DNA of 64,000 bases, from assembly GCA_958423465.1 (NCBI GenBank), contig CATZRD010000001.1:92260-156259 (forward strand), written 5' to 3'. Shown here in pieces: positions 34,415 through 42,606 of the stretch (the stretch's first letter is position 1; each line of letters opens with the position of its first letter). Source of the DNA: an uncultured Oscillospiraceae bacterium (lineage in GTDB: Bacteria; Bacillota; Clostridia; Oscillospirales; Oscillospiraceae). The notes below the pieces were generated by a model. The model was not told where the DNA came from. It saw nothing but the letters and a program-made list of their open reading frames with translations, and did no database searches. A program made the translations under genes and the position numbers.

Positions 34415-35218
34415 TCATTCTTTGGCCGGGGCGTCCGTCAGCTCCTTCAGGCGCTGGCCGGTGCGGTCGAAGTTCAAGGTAAGCTGGGAGGCGGCCACAT
34501 CCATCCGGCGCAGCTCGCCGGACACATGGGCGGCGATGCCGGCGAAGGACTCCGTCAGCTCCCGGTAGGCGGCGGAGGTCTCCTCCAGGGCCTTCCGGCT
34601 GTCAGAGAGAAGGGCCTGGGCCTGCTCCCGGGCCTGGGCAGCCGTCCGCTCCGCCTCCTCCCTGGCCTGGGCCAGGATAGCGTCGGCGCGGCTCCGGGCC
34701 TCCTCCACCGTGGCGGCGGCCTGGGCCTGGGCCTGGATCTCGGCGGCACGGACGGCCTCCGCCGTCTGCGCCTCCAGTGCCTCGCAGCGGCCCCGGGCCT
34801 CCAGCTCCAGCTGGGCCACCCGCTCCTTCTCCCGGCGCAGGTCCTCCCGCTCTCCGGTCAGCTCCTCCACCTGGGCTTTCAGGGCGGACTTTTCCGCCGT
34901 CAGGCCGGCGATGGTCCCCTCCTGTTCGCCGCACCGCGCCTCCAGCTCGTCCTTCTGGGCGGAGAGGGCGGCAAATTCCTCCCGAAGAGAGGCCAGCTCC
35001 TTTTTGCTGTCCTCCAGCAGGCCCTCCAGCTCCTGGCAGCGGTCCCGGCTCTCGCCGGCGGTCTGTCCCAAAGCCTCCAGCTCCTGCCGGGCGGCGGCCA
35101 GCTCCGATTCCAGGGCGGCCTGGGTCTCCTGGGCCTCCTTCCGGACCTTCTCGATGTACTCCGTCACGTCCTGGCGGTTGAAGCCGCTGATGGCGCTGCG
35201 GAAAATATGGTTGTCCAT
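34415..35218 (-). CDS. DivIVA-domain coiled-coil protein
   Basis: A 267-residue protein with the DivIVA start IFRSAISGFNRQDVTEYIEK, the part that senses curved membranes. A very long coiled coil follows, dominated by Ala, Glu, Gln and Arg up to about residue 215 and rich in EAL/EEL heptads. Such proteins sit at poles or septa and recruit partners in division, chromosome placement or wall growth. The start MDNHIF at 35218 is chosen as the family N-terminus; longer in-frame readings cross the promoter. It is not next to a typical sepF-ylmH cluster, so it may be a paralogue of the main DivIVA. Confidence 0.85.
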   Translation of the reverse strand: MDNHIFRSAISGFNRQDVTEYIEKVRKEAQETQAALESELAAARQELEALGQTAGESRDRCQELEGLLEDSKKELASLREEFAALSAQKDELEARCGEQEGTIAGLTAEKSALKAQVEELTGEREDLRREKERVAQLELEARGRCEALEAQTAEAVRAAEIQAQAQAAATVEEARSRADAILAQAREEAERTAAQAREQAQALLSDSRKALEETSAAYRELTESFAGIAAHVSGELRRMDVAASQLTLNFDRTGQRLKELTDAPAKE

Positions 35219-35264
35219 GGTCTGTCCCCACCTTATCTCTGCGATTATTTCTCTGGATGGACCT

Positions 35265-35293
35265 ACTGTACCACAAAAACCGCCCGGTGACAA
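35265..35293 (-). promoter_or_regulatory. Promoter of divIVA-like gene
   Basis: On the minus strand, TTGTCA (35293-35288) is 17 bases from TACAGT (35270-35265), preceded by TGTGG (extended -10). Confidence 0.75.
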
Positions 35294-35315
35294 TGTTTTT
35301 TTCCGGAGAACTCCC

Positions 35316-35600
35316 TCAGCTCCGCCGCGCGTCACGGACCAGCCAGACCACGCCCAGCAGAAACAGCCCGCCGTAGACCACCGCGGGAACAAGGATCTGG
35401 GCCGGGGTGTCCGGCCCGCCGCTGTGGGCATAATAGAGGTACGCCAGCAGCAGCGGCGCCGCCGCCGCGGTCAGGAGCAGGCACGCGTCCGCCAGCAGCA
35501 GCAGCTTCTTCCTGTCCCCCACCAGTCCTCTCGCGATCAGCGCCACGGCGGGCAGCGCCGCCAGCAGGGCCAGCCAGCCCCCTCCACTTTCCCCAAACAT
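35316..35600 (-). CDS. Small membrane protein of unknown function
   Basis: A 94-residue protein with three hydrophobic segments (WLALLAALPAVALIARGLV, LLLLADACLLLTAAAAPLLL, VPAVVYGGLFLLGVVWLV) and a basic tail RDARRS. I do not recognise the family. A ribosome site (GAGAGGAG) lies before ATG 35600, and codon use is like that of neighbours, which supports a real gene. It lies downstream of a structured RNA region and upstream of the divIVA-like gene on the same strand. Confidence 0.7.
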   Translation of the reverse strand: MFGESGGGWLALLAALPAVALIARGLVGDRKKLLLLADACLLLTAAAAPLLLAYLYYAHSGGPDTPAQILVPAVVYGGLFLLGVVWLVRDARRS

Positions 35601-35691
35601 ACCCGTTCTCCTCTCTTCTCTCTTCGGTTTCGCCGCGCCGGGCCGGCGCGCGTTTTATGGGGAGAGCCCGTCCCCCCTGAATGGAGATAAA

Positions 35692-35894
35692 ATGGCCCCG
35701 CAGCGGCCGTGTGCGCCTCGCTATAACCTGCACATGATAGGCAGGTGGGTCGCCTGCAGAATTCTTTACTGCTTCCAACTTCCAACCGCAGGTGGCAGCC
35801 GGGAGGCCTGCAAACCGAATCCTGAACCAGCATCCCGTATAACGAAATGTGGGTTAATGAAAGACGCATCACGCACCCCGCAGGGCCGTAAACT
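35692..35894 (-). ncRNA. ssrS: Probable structured RNA, 6S-like
   Basis: In this non-coding stretch, base composition differs from the neighbours and the minus strand can fold into a long closed hairpin. The 5' GGCCCUGCGG...GUGCG pairs with the 3' CGCAC...CCGCUGCGGGGCC, giving a closing stem. An unpaired central region (including UUAACCCACAUUUCGUUAUA) and an upper stem-loop (GCAGG/CCUGC arms) follow. About 200 bases, a closing stem, a large central bubble and an upper stem are the shape of 6S RNA. A -10-like TAGAAT (35906-35901) lies just upstream. The call rests on fold and size; a covariance search would settle it. Confidence 0.5.
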
Positions 35895-35978
35895 GATATC
35901 ATTCTATTCACCCGGTCCGGCCGCCGTGCCGGGTCCGGGAACTTTTTCCGGGAGAGGAACGTCTAACGGGAGAAGATT

Positions 35979-36266
35979 TTACTCCTCCTCGTCCGCAAAG
36001 AGCCGCTCCATAAAGAGGTCGTACACCTCCGTCAGCTCCTCGTCGGTGTCCAGGGTGGACAGCAGCTCCTCGCCGTTCTCCTCGATGGACTTCAGGATCA
36101 CCAGGCCGTAGTCCTCGCCGTCCTCGTCGGCCCCCTCCTCCACCGCCGGGCAGAAGGCCATGTAGGTCTCCCCGTTGTGCTCCAGGGCGTCCAGCAGTTC
36201 CAGCTCGATGTCGTTGCCGTCCTCGTCGGTGATGGTGACAAAATCAGGCCCAAATTCCTCGCTCAT
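35979..36266 (-). CDS. DUF1292-family acidic protein
   Basis: A 95-residue, strongly acidic protein matching DUF1292: DFVTITDEDGNDIELELLD, then GETYMAFCPA and DYGLVILKSIEENGEELL, ending LFADEEE. The family is widespread in Firmicutes (YrzB) with no settled function, and is often found near alaS or a Holliday junction resolvase, neither of which is here. Start ATG 36266 has AAGGAGGAAG upstream. A hairpin with CCCGG arms follows the stop. Confidence 0.88.
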   Translation of the reverse strand: MSEEFGPDFVTITDEDGNDIELELLDALEHNGETYMAFCPAVEEGADEDGEDYGLVILKSIEENGEELLSTLDTDEELTEVYDLFMERLFADEEE

Positions 36267-36640
36267 GGGGGCTTCCTCCTTAGTGGTAACGCGGGAGTCC
36301 CCCGCTGATGGCTATAGTGTACCCCGTTTTCGGGGAAATTGCAAGTGCCGCCGCCTATGGTTTTTTCACGATTCTAAGCGCTGATTTTTGTATTCCGTGT
36401 AGAATCTTCCGGTTAGTCCCCGTAAATGGGGGGATTTTGCGATGATTTCCACTTTTCAAAAGTTGACAGGCTATGGTATACTGTATTGTGAATTACTTTC
36501 TGCCGCCCGACCGTGACGCGCCCAGGCGCGCCGCTCGCCATATGCCCGCCGGCGGAGCGATCCGCCCCCGCCTCCCCTGAGGAGGCCCTGCCGCGTCCCA
36601 CGCCTTTCCCGGGACGCCATCAAAGGAGGTACTGCCAATC
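36267..36640. other. 374-bp divergent intergenic region
   Basis: This region holds the minus-strand promoter of the DUF1292 gene (TTGCAA 36344-36339, 17 bases, TACACT 36321-36316). It also has a plus-strand extended -10 TGGTATACT (-10 at 36477-36482) with a weak TTTTCA -35 for the PBP gene, and a long GC-rich leader. From 36495 the leader contains CTGCCGCCCGA...ACGCGCCCAGG, shared with the element at 32536. I see no small gene in it. Confidence 0.6.
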
Positions 36641-39373
36641 ATGGATCAAAACAACCGCGTCAACCACAGCGCCGCCTCGTCCGGCGGCGCCCCCAAGAAG
36701 AAGCCCGCCAAAAAAGGACGGGCCGGCCGGGTCGTCGGCCGGGTCTTTCTGGTGCTCTTTACCCTGTGCGTCATCGGCGTGCTGACAATGGCCATCTTCT
36801 TCAAGATCTTCATGACCTATGTGAACACCTCTCTGCTGCCCAGTCTGGAGGACTACTCCTCCGTGGACATGACGGTGCGCCTGTCCTCCAAGATCTATGA
36901 CCGGGACGGCAATCTGCTGCGCACCCTGTACTCCAAGGAGAACCGGGAGCTGGTGGATCTGGAGGATATCCCACAGGACATGATCGACGCCCTGGTGGCC
37001 ATCGAGGACAAGCGGTTCTACCAGCACAAGGGCGTGGACTGGGAGGGGACCGCCGCCGCCTTCTATAAGACCTTCACCTCCGGCAGCACCCGGGGCGGCT
37101 CCACCCTCACCCAGCAGGTGGTCCGGGACATCTTTGAGGACAAGGATGTGACGGTGAAGCGGAAGATCCGGGAGATCTTCCGGTCTCTGAAGTTTGAGGC
37201 GGACCTGGCGGCGGAGTACGACGAGGAGTACGCCAAGAACTACGTGCTGGAGTATTACCTGAACAACATGTACTTCGGACAGTCCTGCTTCGGCGTCCGC
37301 TCCGCCGCCAAGGTGTACTTCGGCAAGGACGTCAGCGAGCTGGACCTGGCGGAGTGCGCCTGCATCATCGGCATTACCAACAACCCCTCCCTGTACGACC
37401 CCTTCTACGACAAGGAATATGTGCAGGAGGACGGCTCCGTCAAAACGCCCCGGGACTTCAACAAGAAGCGCCAGGAGACCATTCTCTCCGAAATGCGGGA
37501 CCAGGGCTACATCACCCCGGAGGAGTACGACCAGGCCAAAAACGAGAAGCTGCTGTTCCGGGACACCCCGGAGTACGCCGCTCTCCACGGCAAGGAGACC
37601 CCGGCGGAGGACGAGGGCGAGGAGGAGAGCGCCAAGAAAAAGAACGTGTACTCCTGGTACGAGGACGCCGTGATCGAGGACGCCATCGCCCTGGTCCAGG
37701 AGACCCTGGGATTGAGCCGCAAGCAGGCCTCTGAGAAGGTCTACACCGGCGGGCTGCAGATCTATACCGCCATGGACCCGGACCTTCAGGGCATTGTGGA
37801 CGATGTCTATGAGCACCTGCCCCAGCGGCTGGAGCACTACGACGATCTGGCCTCCGCCAAGGGAACGCCCATGGACAGCGCCATCACCCTCATGGACCCC
37901 TACACCGGCGAGGTGCTGGCCATGGCCGGCGGCGTAGGAGAAAAGCAGGTGGACCGGGCGCTGAACCTGGCCACGTCTCCCCGGGCCGTGGGCAGCGCCA
38001 TCAAGCCCCTCAGCGTCTACGCCCCCGCCATCGACGCCGGCATCGTGGGGCCCGGCACCCCGGTCCAGGACTACCCCTACAAGATCAACGACCCGGGCAC
38101 CGGCGGCTATCCCCGCAACGACAACGGCTATAAGTACACCGGCTGGACAACCGTGGCCAGGGGCGTACAGAAGTCCATCAACGCCGTGGCCTGCCAGGTG
38201 CTGCTGATGAACGGCGTGGAGAACGCCTTCGCCTTCATGGAGGACAACCTGGGCTTTGACCTGGCCGGCGCGGATATGGACGTCAGCCCCCTGGGCATGG
38301 GCAGCCTCACCACCGGCGTCTCCACCCAGCAGATGGCGGCGGCCTACTCCTCCTTCCCCAACGAGGGCGTTTACACCTACCCCCGGACCATTCTGCGCAT
38401 CACCGACAACAACGGCAACATCATCGTGGACAACCAGCCCAGGCAGCAGGTGGCCATGAAGGAGTCCACCGCCTACTTCATGAACAAGATGCTCCGCACC
38501 GTCATCAGCGGCGGCACCGGCGGCGGCGCCTACTTCGACGGCATGACCATCGCCGGTAAGACCGGCACCACCTCCAGCTACTGCGACCGGTACTTTGTGG
38601 GCTATACCCCCTACTACTGCGCCGCCGTGTGGACCGGCTACAGCGGCGGCAGCGAGAAGATGCCCACCCAGTACGGCAACCCGGCGGCCAAGATCTGGAA
38701 GCTCGTCATGGAGCCGGCCCACGAGGGACTGGAGAACAAGTCCTTCTTTGACAAGCCCAGCGGCGTCACCACCGTTCAGGTCTGCGCCGACTGCGGACTG
38801 AAGCCCGGCCCCCTGTGCGCCAGCGACGTCCGGGGCAGCCGCGTGGTCAGCGCCGAGATTCCGGTGGGCGCCGAGCCGGAAGAGACCTGCACCTGCCATG
38901 TGGAGGTGGAGATCTGCGCGGAGGCCTCCAATGAGGAGACGGGCTATGTCCTGGCCGGGGAACACTGCCCCGCCTCCAGCCGCAGCGTTATCGTCATCTC
39001 TCAGAGCCGGGAGCTGCTGGAGATCCCCTATACCGAGCCTGTCACCCTGCCTGACGGCACGGTCCAGACCGGCGAGGCCATCGCCGCCGACGACAGCAAT
39101 TATCAGCTCAGCTACCTGCGCTGGAAGGGGACCTGCACCGTCCATGACGAGAACACCCCCGACGAGCCTGTGCTCCCCGGCGACCCCGGCTACCAGTGGC
39201 CCGAGGGCCTTGGACCGGACGACCCGAATCCCTGGGAGGACCCTGACGACCCCGGCACGGAACCGCCGGATGAGCCGGAGGACGGCGGCGGACAGCCCCA
39301 GGACCCGGCTGTTCCCGATCTCCCCGATGAGCCGGAGGAGCCAAAGGAGCCGCCGGTTCCCAACGTGGGATAA
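36641..39373 (+). CDS. Class A penicillin-binding protein (PBP1A type)
   Basis: A 910-residue bifunctional peptidoglycan synthase. After a Lys-rich cytoplasmic tail and one membrane helix (about 30-55) comes the GT51 domain with EDKRFYQHKGVDW (catalytic Glu 122) and GGSTLTQQVVRD. The transpeptidase has SAIK at 452-455, SIN at 512-514 and KTGT at 640. The last 90 residues are rich in Pro, Glu and Asp, and a Cys-containing segment (CADCGLKPGPLC, ETCTCHVEVEIC) precedes them. It polymerises and cross-links glycan strands outside the membrane. RBS AAAGGAGG lies before ATG 36641. Confidence 0.95.
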   Translation: MDQNNRVNHSAASSGGAPKKKPAKKGRAGRVVGRVFLVLFTLCVIGVLTMAIFFKIFMTYVNTSLLPSLEDYSSVDMTVRLSSKIYDRDGNLLRTLYSKENRELVDLEDIPQDMIDALVAIEDKRFYQHKGVDWEGTAAAFYKTFTSGSTRGGSTLTQQVVRDIFEDKDVTVKRKIREIFRSLKFEADLAAEYDEEYAKNYVLEYYLNNMYFGQSCFGVRSAAKVYFGKDVSELDLAECACIIGITNNPSLYDPFYDKEYVQEDGSVKTPRDFNKKRQETILSEMRDQGYITPEEYDQAKNEKLLFRDTPEYAALHGKETPAEDEGEEESAKKKNVYSWYEDAVIEDAIALVQETLGLSRKQASEKVYTGGLQIYTAMDPDLQGIVDDVYEHLPQRLEHYDDLASAKGTPMDSAITLMDPYTGEVLAMAGGVGEKQVDRALNLATSPRAVGSAIKPLSVYAPAIDAGIVGPGTPVQDYPYKINDPGTGGYPRNDNGYKYTGWTTVARGVQKSINAVACQVLLMNGVENAFAFMEDNLGFDLAGADMDVSPLGMGSLTTGVSTQQMAAAYSSFPNEGVYTYPRTILRITDNNGNIIVDNQPRQQVAMKESTAYFMNKMLRTVISGGTGGGAYFDGMTIAGKTGTTSSYCDRYFVGYTPYYCAAVWTGYSGGSEKMPTQYGNPAAKIWKLVMEPAHEGLENKSFFDKPSGVTTVQVCADCGLKPGPLCASDVRGSRVVSAEIPVGAEPEETCTCHVEVEICAEASNEETGYVLAGEHCPASSRSVIVISQSRELLEIPYTEPVTLPDGTVQTGEAIAADDSNYQLSYLRWKGTCTVHDENTPDEPVLPGDPGYQWPEGLGPDDPNPWEDPDDPGTEPPDEPEDGGGQPQDPAVPDLPDEPEEPKEPPVPNVG

Positions 39374-39406
39374 AGCTGTCAGCAGCCAGTCTTACAGACG
39401 AAAAGA

Positions 39407-39428
39407 GGACGCCCCACGGGGGGCGTCC
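39407..39428 (+). terminator. Terminator of PBP gene
   Basis: The hairpin GGACGCCC/GGGCGTCC is followed by a run of five Ts, 34 bases after the PBP stop. Confidence 0.85.
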
Positions 39429-39440
39429 CTTTTTCACGCG

Positions 39441-39476
39441 GCGCGGGGAGGGACTTCAAAAGGTCCCTCCCCGCGC
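39441..39476 (-). terminator. Terminator of the small-protein pair
   Basis: A 14-bp hairpin (GCGCGGGGAGGGAC and its complement) lies 12 bases past the minus-strand stop of the 30-residue gene. Confidence 0.65.
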
Positions 39477-39488
39477 TGTTTCCTGTCT

Positions 39489-39581
39489 TTACAGCAGGGG
39501 CAGGATCAGCCCCGCCACCATGGAGAACACCAGCAGGCCGATAATGGCCCTGGAGATGATCTTGACCCACTTCTGGCTCAT
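39489..39581 (-). CDS. 30-residue single-helix membrane protein
   Basis: A 30-residue peptide: a basic start MSQKWVKIISR followed by a hydrophobic helix to the end. GAGGAGGAAGG lies before the ATG at 39581, which overlaps the stop of the DUF951 gene (ATGA), so it is translated in coupling with it. It resembles the short DUF4044-type proteins of Firmicutes, but similarity at this length is weak. Function unknown; location in the membrane is inferred. Confidence 0.65.
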   Translation of the reverse strand: MSQKWVKIISRAIIGLLVFSMVAGLILPLL

Positions 39582-39772
39582 GTTCCTTCCTCCTCGCTCA
39601 GGATTTTTTTGATCGCCTTTTCCGCCTTGCTCCGGGGCAGCATCAGCTGGTGCCCGCAGAGCTGACACTGGAGCTTGATGTCCATGCCCACCCGGCCTAC
39701 GCGCCACAGGCGGCTGCCGCAGGGGTGGGGCTTTTTCAGCTCCACCAGCTGCCCTACCCGCAGATCCATCAT
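39578..39772 (-). CDS. DUF951-family protein
   Basis: A 64-residue protein matching DUF951 along its length: DLRVGQLVELKKPHPCGS, then LQCQLCGHQLMLPRSKAEKAIKKIL. Three Cys and a His could bind zinc, and the fold is probably a small beta barrel that binds nucleic acid, though function is not established. Two adjacent ATGs (39772, 39769) both suit the AGGGGAG site; the first is given. It is followed by the coupled 30-residue membrane peptide and is divergent from the S1-domain gene. Confidence 0.88.
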   Translation of the reverse strand: MMDLRVGQLVELKKPHPCGSRLWRVGRVGMDIKLQCQLCGHQLMLPRSKAEKAIKKILSEEEGT

Positions 39773-39850
39773 AAACTTCTCCCCTTTCCTCAACGGTCAA
39801 GCACCCTGGCGCATACAATGGCCTATCAAAGAGATAGGACGGTATGCAAG

Positions 39851-40729
39851 ATGCGCAGACAAGAATTCTTACCCGAGGGCATGGCCCCTCTCTTCCCCGA
39901 CGGCCAGCCCCTCGCCGCCATAGAGCGGGCCGCGGAGGGCCAGGAGATCCTCACCGGTATGGCCGTCCGCTGCGACAGCCGCCGGGCCCTTCACGTCCGG
40001 TTCGGCGGCTGGGAGGGAGTCATTCCCCGCCAGGAGGCGGTCCACCCCGCTGTCAGCGGCTCTGAGCGGGACATCGCGGTACTGTCCCTGGTTGGCAAGC
40101 CGGTGTCTTTTGTGGTGACGGAGATCGGCATAGACGGCGGCGGCAAGCCAACGCTTCTTCTTTCCCGCCGCCGGGCCCAGGAGCAGGCCATCGCGTGGCT
40201 CCTGGACCACGCCGCGCCGGGGACGGTGCTCCCCGCCCGGGTGACCCATCTGGCAGATTTCGGCGCCTTCGTGGACCTGGGAGGCGGGTTCATCTCCCTG
40301 ATTCCCCTGGAGAATATCTCCATGGCCCGGATGGAGCACCCCGGCCAGCGGTTCCGGGTGGGCCAGGATATCCTTGTCCTGGTGACGGCGGCGGACCCCG
40401 ACGCCTGCCGGATTTCCCTCAGCCACAAGGAGCTGCTGGGCACCTGGCTGGAAAACGCCGCCGCCTTCGCCCCGGGGGACACGGTGGCGGGCGTTGTCAG
40501 CGCCGTGCGGGACTACGGGATCTTTGTGGAGCTGGCCCCCAACCTCTCCGGGCTGGCGGACTTCCGGCCGGATCTGGCCCCCGGGGACGGCGTCAGCGTG
40601 TACATCCGCTCCATCCGGCCAGAGAGCCGGAAGATCAAGCTGCAGATCATCGCGCCCATCCAGCCTCCGGCCCGGGAACCGCTGCGCTACTTTATCACCG
40701 ACGGCATAGTGGAAAACTGGCGCTACTGA
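39851..40729 (+). CDS. S1-domain RNA-binding protein
   Basis: A 292-residue protein built of S1-like domains: a diverged one at about 30-110 (ALHVRFGGWEGVIPRQEAV), a clear one at about 120-195 (VLPARVTHLADFGAFVDLGG...RISLSHKEL) and another at about 205-270 (VAGVVSAVRDYGIFVELAPN...SRKIKLQII). It resembles the short ribosomal protein S1 homologues of Firmicutes that bind mRNA or ribosomes. Start ATG 39851 is chosen because the text from MRRQEFLPEG looks like protein; an ATG 11 codons earlier is possible, and neither has a strong ribosome site. The 3' end overlaps convergent rarA by seven bases. Confidence 0.85.
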   Translation: MRRQEFLPEGMAPLFPDGQPLAAIERAAEGQEILTGMAVRCDSRRALHVRFGGWEGVIPRQEAVHPAVSGSERDIAVLSLVGKPVSFVVTEIGIDGGGKPTLLLSRRRAQEQAIAWLLDHAAPGTVLPARVTHLADFGAFVDLGGGFISLIPLENISMARMEHPGQRFRVGQDILVLVTAADPDACRISLSHKELLGTWLENAAAFAPGDTVAGVVSAVRDYGIFVELAPNLSGLADFRPDLAPGDGVSVYIRSIRPESRKIKLQIIAPIQPPAREPLRYFITDGIVENWRY

Positions 40730-41985
40730 CCCTTGATCTTATCCCAGTAAGCCTTCGCGGCCTGCTCGGTCCTGTTGTCCCCGTACTGATAGTACCGCTT
40801 CCCCGCCAGCTCGTCGGGGAGGTACTGCTGCTCCACCCAGTGGCCGGGGTAGCTGTGGGGGTACTTGTACCCCTGCTCCCGCTCCTGGCCGGTGGTGTCG
40901 GCGTGGACGTTCTGCAGCTCCCGGGGGATGGAGCCGGTCCTGCCCCGGCGCACGTCGGACCAGGCGGCGCCGATGGCCTCCACCACCGAGTTGGACTTAG
41001 GGGCGGTGGCCAGCAGGATGGCCGCCTGGGCCAGGGGAAGCTGGGCCTCCGGCAGCCCCAGCTGCATGGCAGTGTCCACGCAGGATTTCACGATGGACAC
41101 CGCCTGGGGGTAGGCCATCCCCACGTCCTCGCTGGCGGAGCAGAGAAGCCGCCGGCATGGGGTGATGAGGTCCCCCGCCTCCAGAAACCGGGCCAGGTAG
41201 TGCAGCGCCGCGTCCGGGTCGCTGCCCCGGAGGGACTTCATCAGGGCGGAGGCCATGTCGTACATGGCGTCGCCCCCCTTGTCGTAGCGCATGGCGCTGC
41301 GCTGGGCAACCTGCCGGGCGTCGGAGACGGTGAGGCGCAGGGCCCCGTCTTTTACCTCCGCCGCCTGGTAGAGCAGCTCCACGGCGTTCATGGCTTTGCG
41401 CACGTCGCCGCCGCAGGCGTGGGCGATATAGTCCGGCACCTCCTCCTCCCAGGTGAGAGGCAGGAGGCTGTCCCCCTGGACCAGCTTCAGCGCCCGCTCC
41501 ACGGCGGGCAGTACCTCGCTGGCGGTGACGGGCTTGAACTCAAAGACCGTACTGCGGCTCAAAAGGGCGGCGTAGACGTAGAAGTAGGGGTTCTCCGTGG
41601 TGGAGGCGATGAGGGTGATGGACCCGTTCTCCATGAACTCCAGCAGGGACTGCTGCTGCTTCTTGTTGAAGTACTGGATCTCGTCCAGGTACAGCAGGGC
41701 TCCCGTGGGGGCCATCATGGTCCCCACGTCGGCAATAATATCCTTCACGTCCTGTAAGGACGCGGTGGTGGCGTTGAGCTTGTAGAGGGTCCGGTGGGTC
41801 CTTTTGGCGATAATGTTGGCGATGGTGGTCTTGCCGGTGCCGGAGGGACCGTAGAACACCATGTTGGCGTCGGTGCCCTTTTCGATGAACCGGCGCAGCA
41901 GGGCGTCGGGGGCCAGCAGGTGCCGCTGGCCCACCACCTCGTCGATGGTCTGGGGGCGGATTCGGTCCGCCAGAGGTCGATCCAT
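40723..41985 (-). CDS. rarA: Replication-associated recombination protein A (RarA/MgsA)
   Basis: A 420-residue AAA+ ATPase acting at stalled replication forks. The start RPLADRIRPQTIDEVVGQRHL is characteristic. Walker A is FYGPSGTGKTTIAN, Walker B LLYLDEIQYFNKKQQ, sensor 1 LIASTTENPYF. The C-terminal tetramerisation part includes KSLRGSDPDAALHYLARFLEAG and YKYPHSYPGHWVEQQYLP. Length is as expected. The start at 41985 follows AAAAGGAGGGCAG. It lies 14 bases downstream of the LURP-one gene and is likely cotranscribed with it. Confidence 0.96.
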   Translation of the reverse strand: MDRPLADRIRPQTIDEVVGQRHLLAPDALLRRFIEKGTDANMVFYGPSGTGKTTIANIIAKRTHRTLYKLNATTASLQDVKDIIADVGTMMAPTGALLYLDEIQYFNKKQQQSLLEFMENGSITLIASTTENPYFYVYAALLSRSTVFEFKPVTASEVLPAVERALKLVQGDSLLPLTWEEEVPDYIAHACGGDVRKAMNAVELLYQAAEVKDGALRLTVSDARQVAQRSAMRYDKGGDAMYDMASALMKSLRGSDPDAALHYLARFLEAGDLITPCRRLLCSASEDVGMAYPQAVSIVKSCVDTAMQLGLPEAQLPLAQAAILLATAPKSNSVVEAIGAAWSDVRRGRTGSIPRELQNVHADTTGQEREQGYKYPHSYPGHWVEQQYLPDELAGKRYYQYGDNRTEQAAKAYWDKIKGQ

Positions 41986-41999
41986 GGTCTGCCCTCCTT

Positions 42000-42470
42000 T
42001 TAGCCGCGGCTGCACTTCTCCGCGTCGATGGCCAGCACCACCATCAGGGCGCACAGAGCGTTGTCCGGGTCCGCCACATCGATGACGTAGGTATCTGTCC
42101 AGCGGAAGGGCTCCTTGCAGGCCACCGCCACCGGCCCCTGGCTGGGACTGACGATGGAGTAGTCCCACTCCATAAAGCTGCCCTCCACCTCCCAGTCGCT
42201 GCCGTCAAAGACGAAGCGGGGCTTCAGGAAGGAAAACTCCTTTTTGATGCTGCCCAGGTAGTCCTCGTAGGCGTACAGCTCGAAGGTGGGCAAAAAGGTC
42301 ATGAGCTTCTGCTTGACGGTGCCGATGTGCTCCCCCCGGGCGTTCAGGATGTGGAGACAGTGGCCCCAGCTGGGCTGTCCCTCCACGGTAAAGAGGGTAT
42401 TGCCGTCGGCGTCGTAGATATCATAGCTGTCGAACCAGGAGAAGGCCCGCTGCTTAAAGAGCATCTGCAT
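42000..42470 (-). CDS. LURP-one-related family protein
   Basis: A 156-residue protein with the tubby-like beta-barrel pattern of the LURP-one/YxjI family: an N-terminal FSWFDSYDIYDADGNTLFTV, then GEHIGTVKQKLMTFLPTFEL and GSDWEVEGSFMEWDYSIVS, and a C-terminal hydrophobic helix (DNALCALMVVLAIDAEKC). Bacterial members have no known role; a lipid-binding or membrane-associated scaffold is one guess from the tubby fold. A promoter (TGTGCA-17-TACAAT, extended) lies upstream. Confidence 0.82.
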   Translation of the reverse strand: MQMLFKQRAFSWFDSYDIYDADGNTLFTVEGQPSWGHCLHILNARGEHIGTVKQKLMTFLPTFELYAYEDYLGSIKKEFSFLKPRFVFDGSDWEVEGSFMEWDYSIVSPSQGPVAVACKEPFRWTDTYVIDVADPDNALCALMVVLAIDAEKCSRG

Positions 42471-42504
42471 AGCGCGATCACACCTCGCTTTCTTGTGTCA
42501 CCCC

Positions 42505-42533
42505 ATTGTACCACAAACTTTTCTTCTTGCACA
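42505..42533 (-). promoter_or_regulatory. Promoter of LURP-one/rarA unit
   Basis: On the minus strand, TGTGCA (42533-42528), 17 bases, then TACAAT (42510-42505) within TGTGGTACAATGGGG. The same 15 bases occur at the two-component promoter near 45868. Confidence 0.65.
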
Positions 42534-42556
42534 GATGATTTTGCGGGAAAAATCCC

Positions 42557-42585
42557 TCGAAAATCGTCGGGAGATGTGGTATGAT
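42557..42585 (+). promoter_or_regulatory. Promoter of nth
   Basis: On the plus strand, a weak -35 TCGAAA (42557-42562) is 17 bases from TATGAT (42580-42585), which is preceded by TGTGG (extended -10). It is divergent from the LURP-one promoter. Confidence 0.6.
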
Positions 42586-42606
42586 GGTGGGCGAGGTGAT
42601 GATCTG

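Noticed and set aside
35537..35911. 124-codon minus-strand open frame over the candidate RNA
   Set aside because: It overlaps a region with RNA-like structure, its codon use is unlike that of neighbours, and it runs into the small membrane protein gene in another frame.
39818..40729. Earlier ATG for the S1-domain gene
   Set aside because: No ribosome site at useful spacing, and the added residues MAYQRDRTVCK are not needed for the first domain. Left open, but 39851 is preferred.
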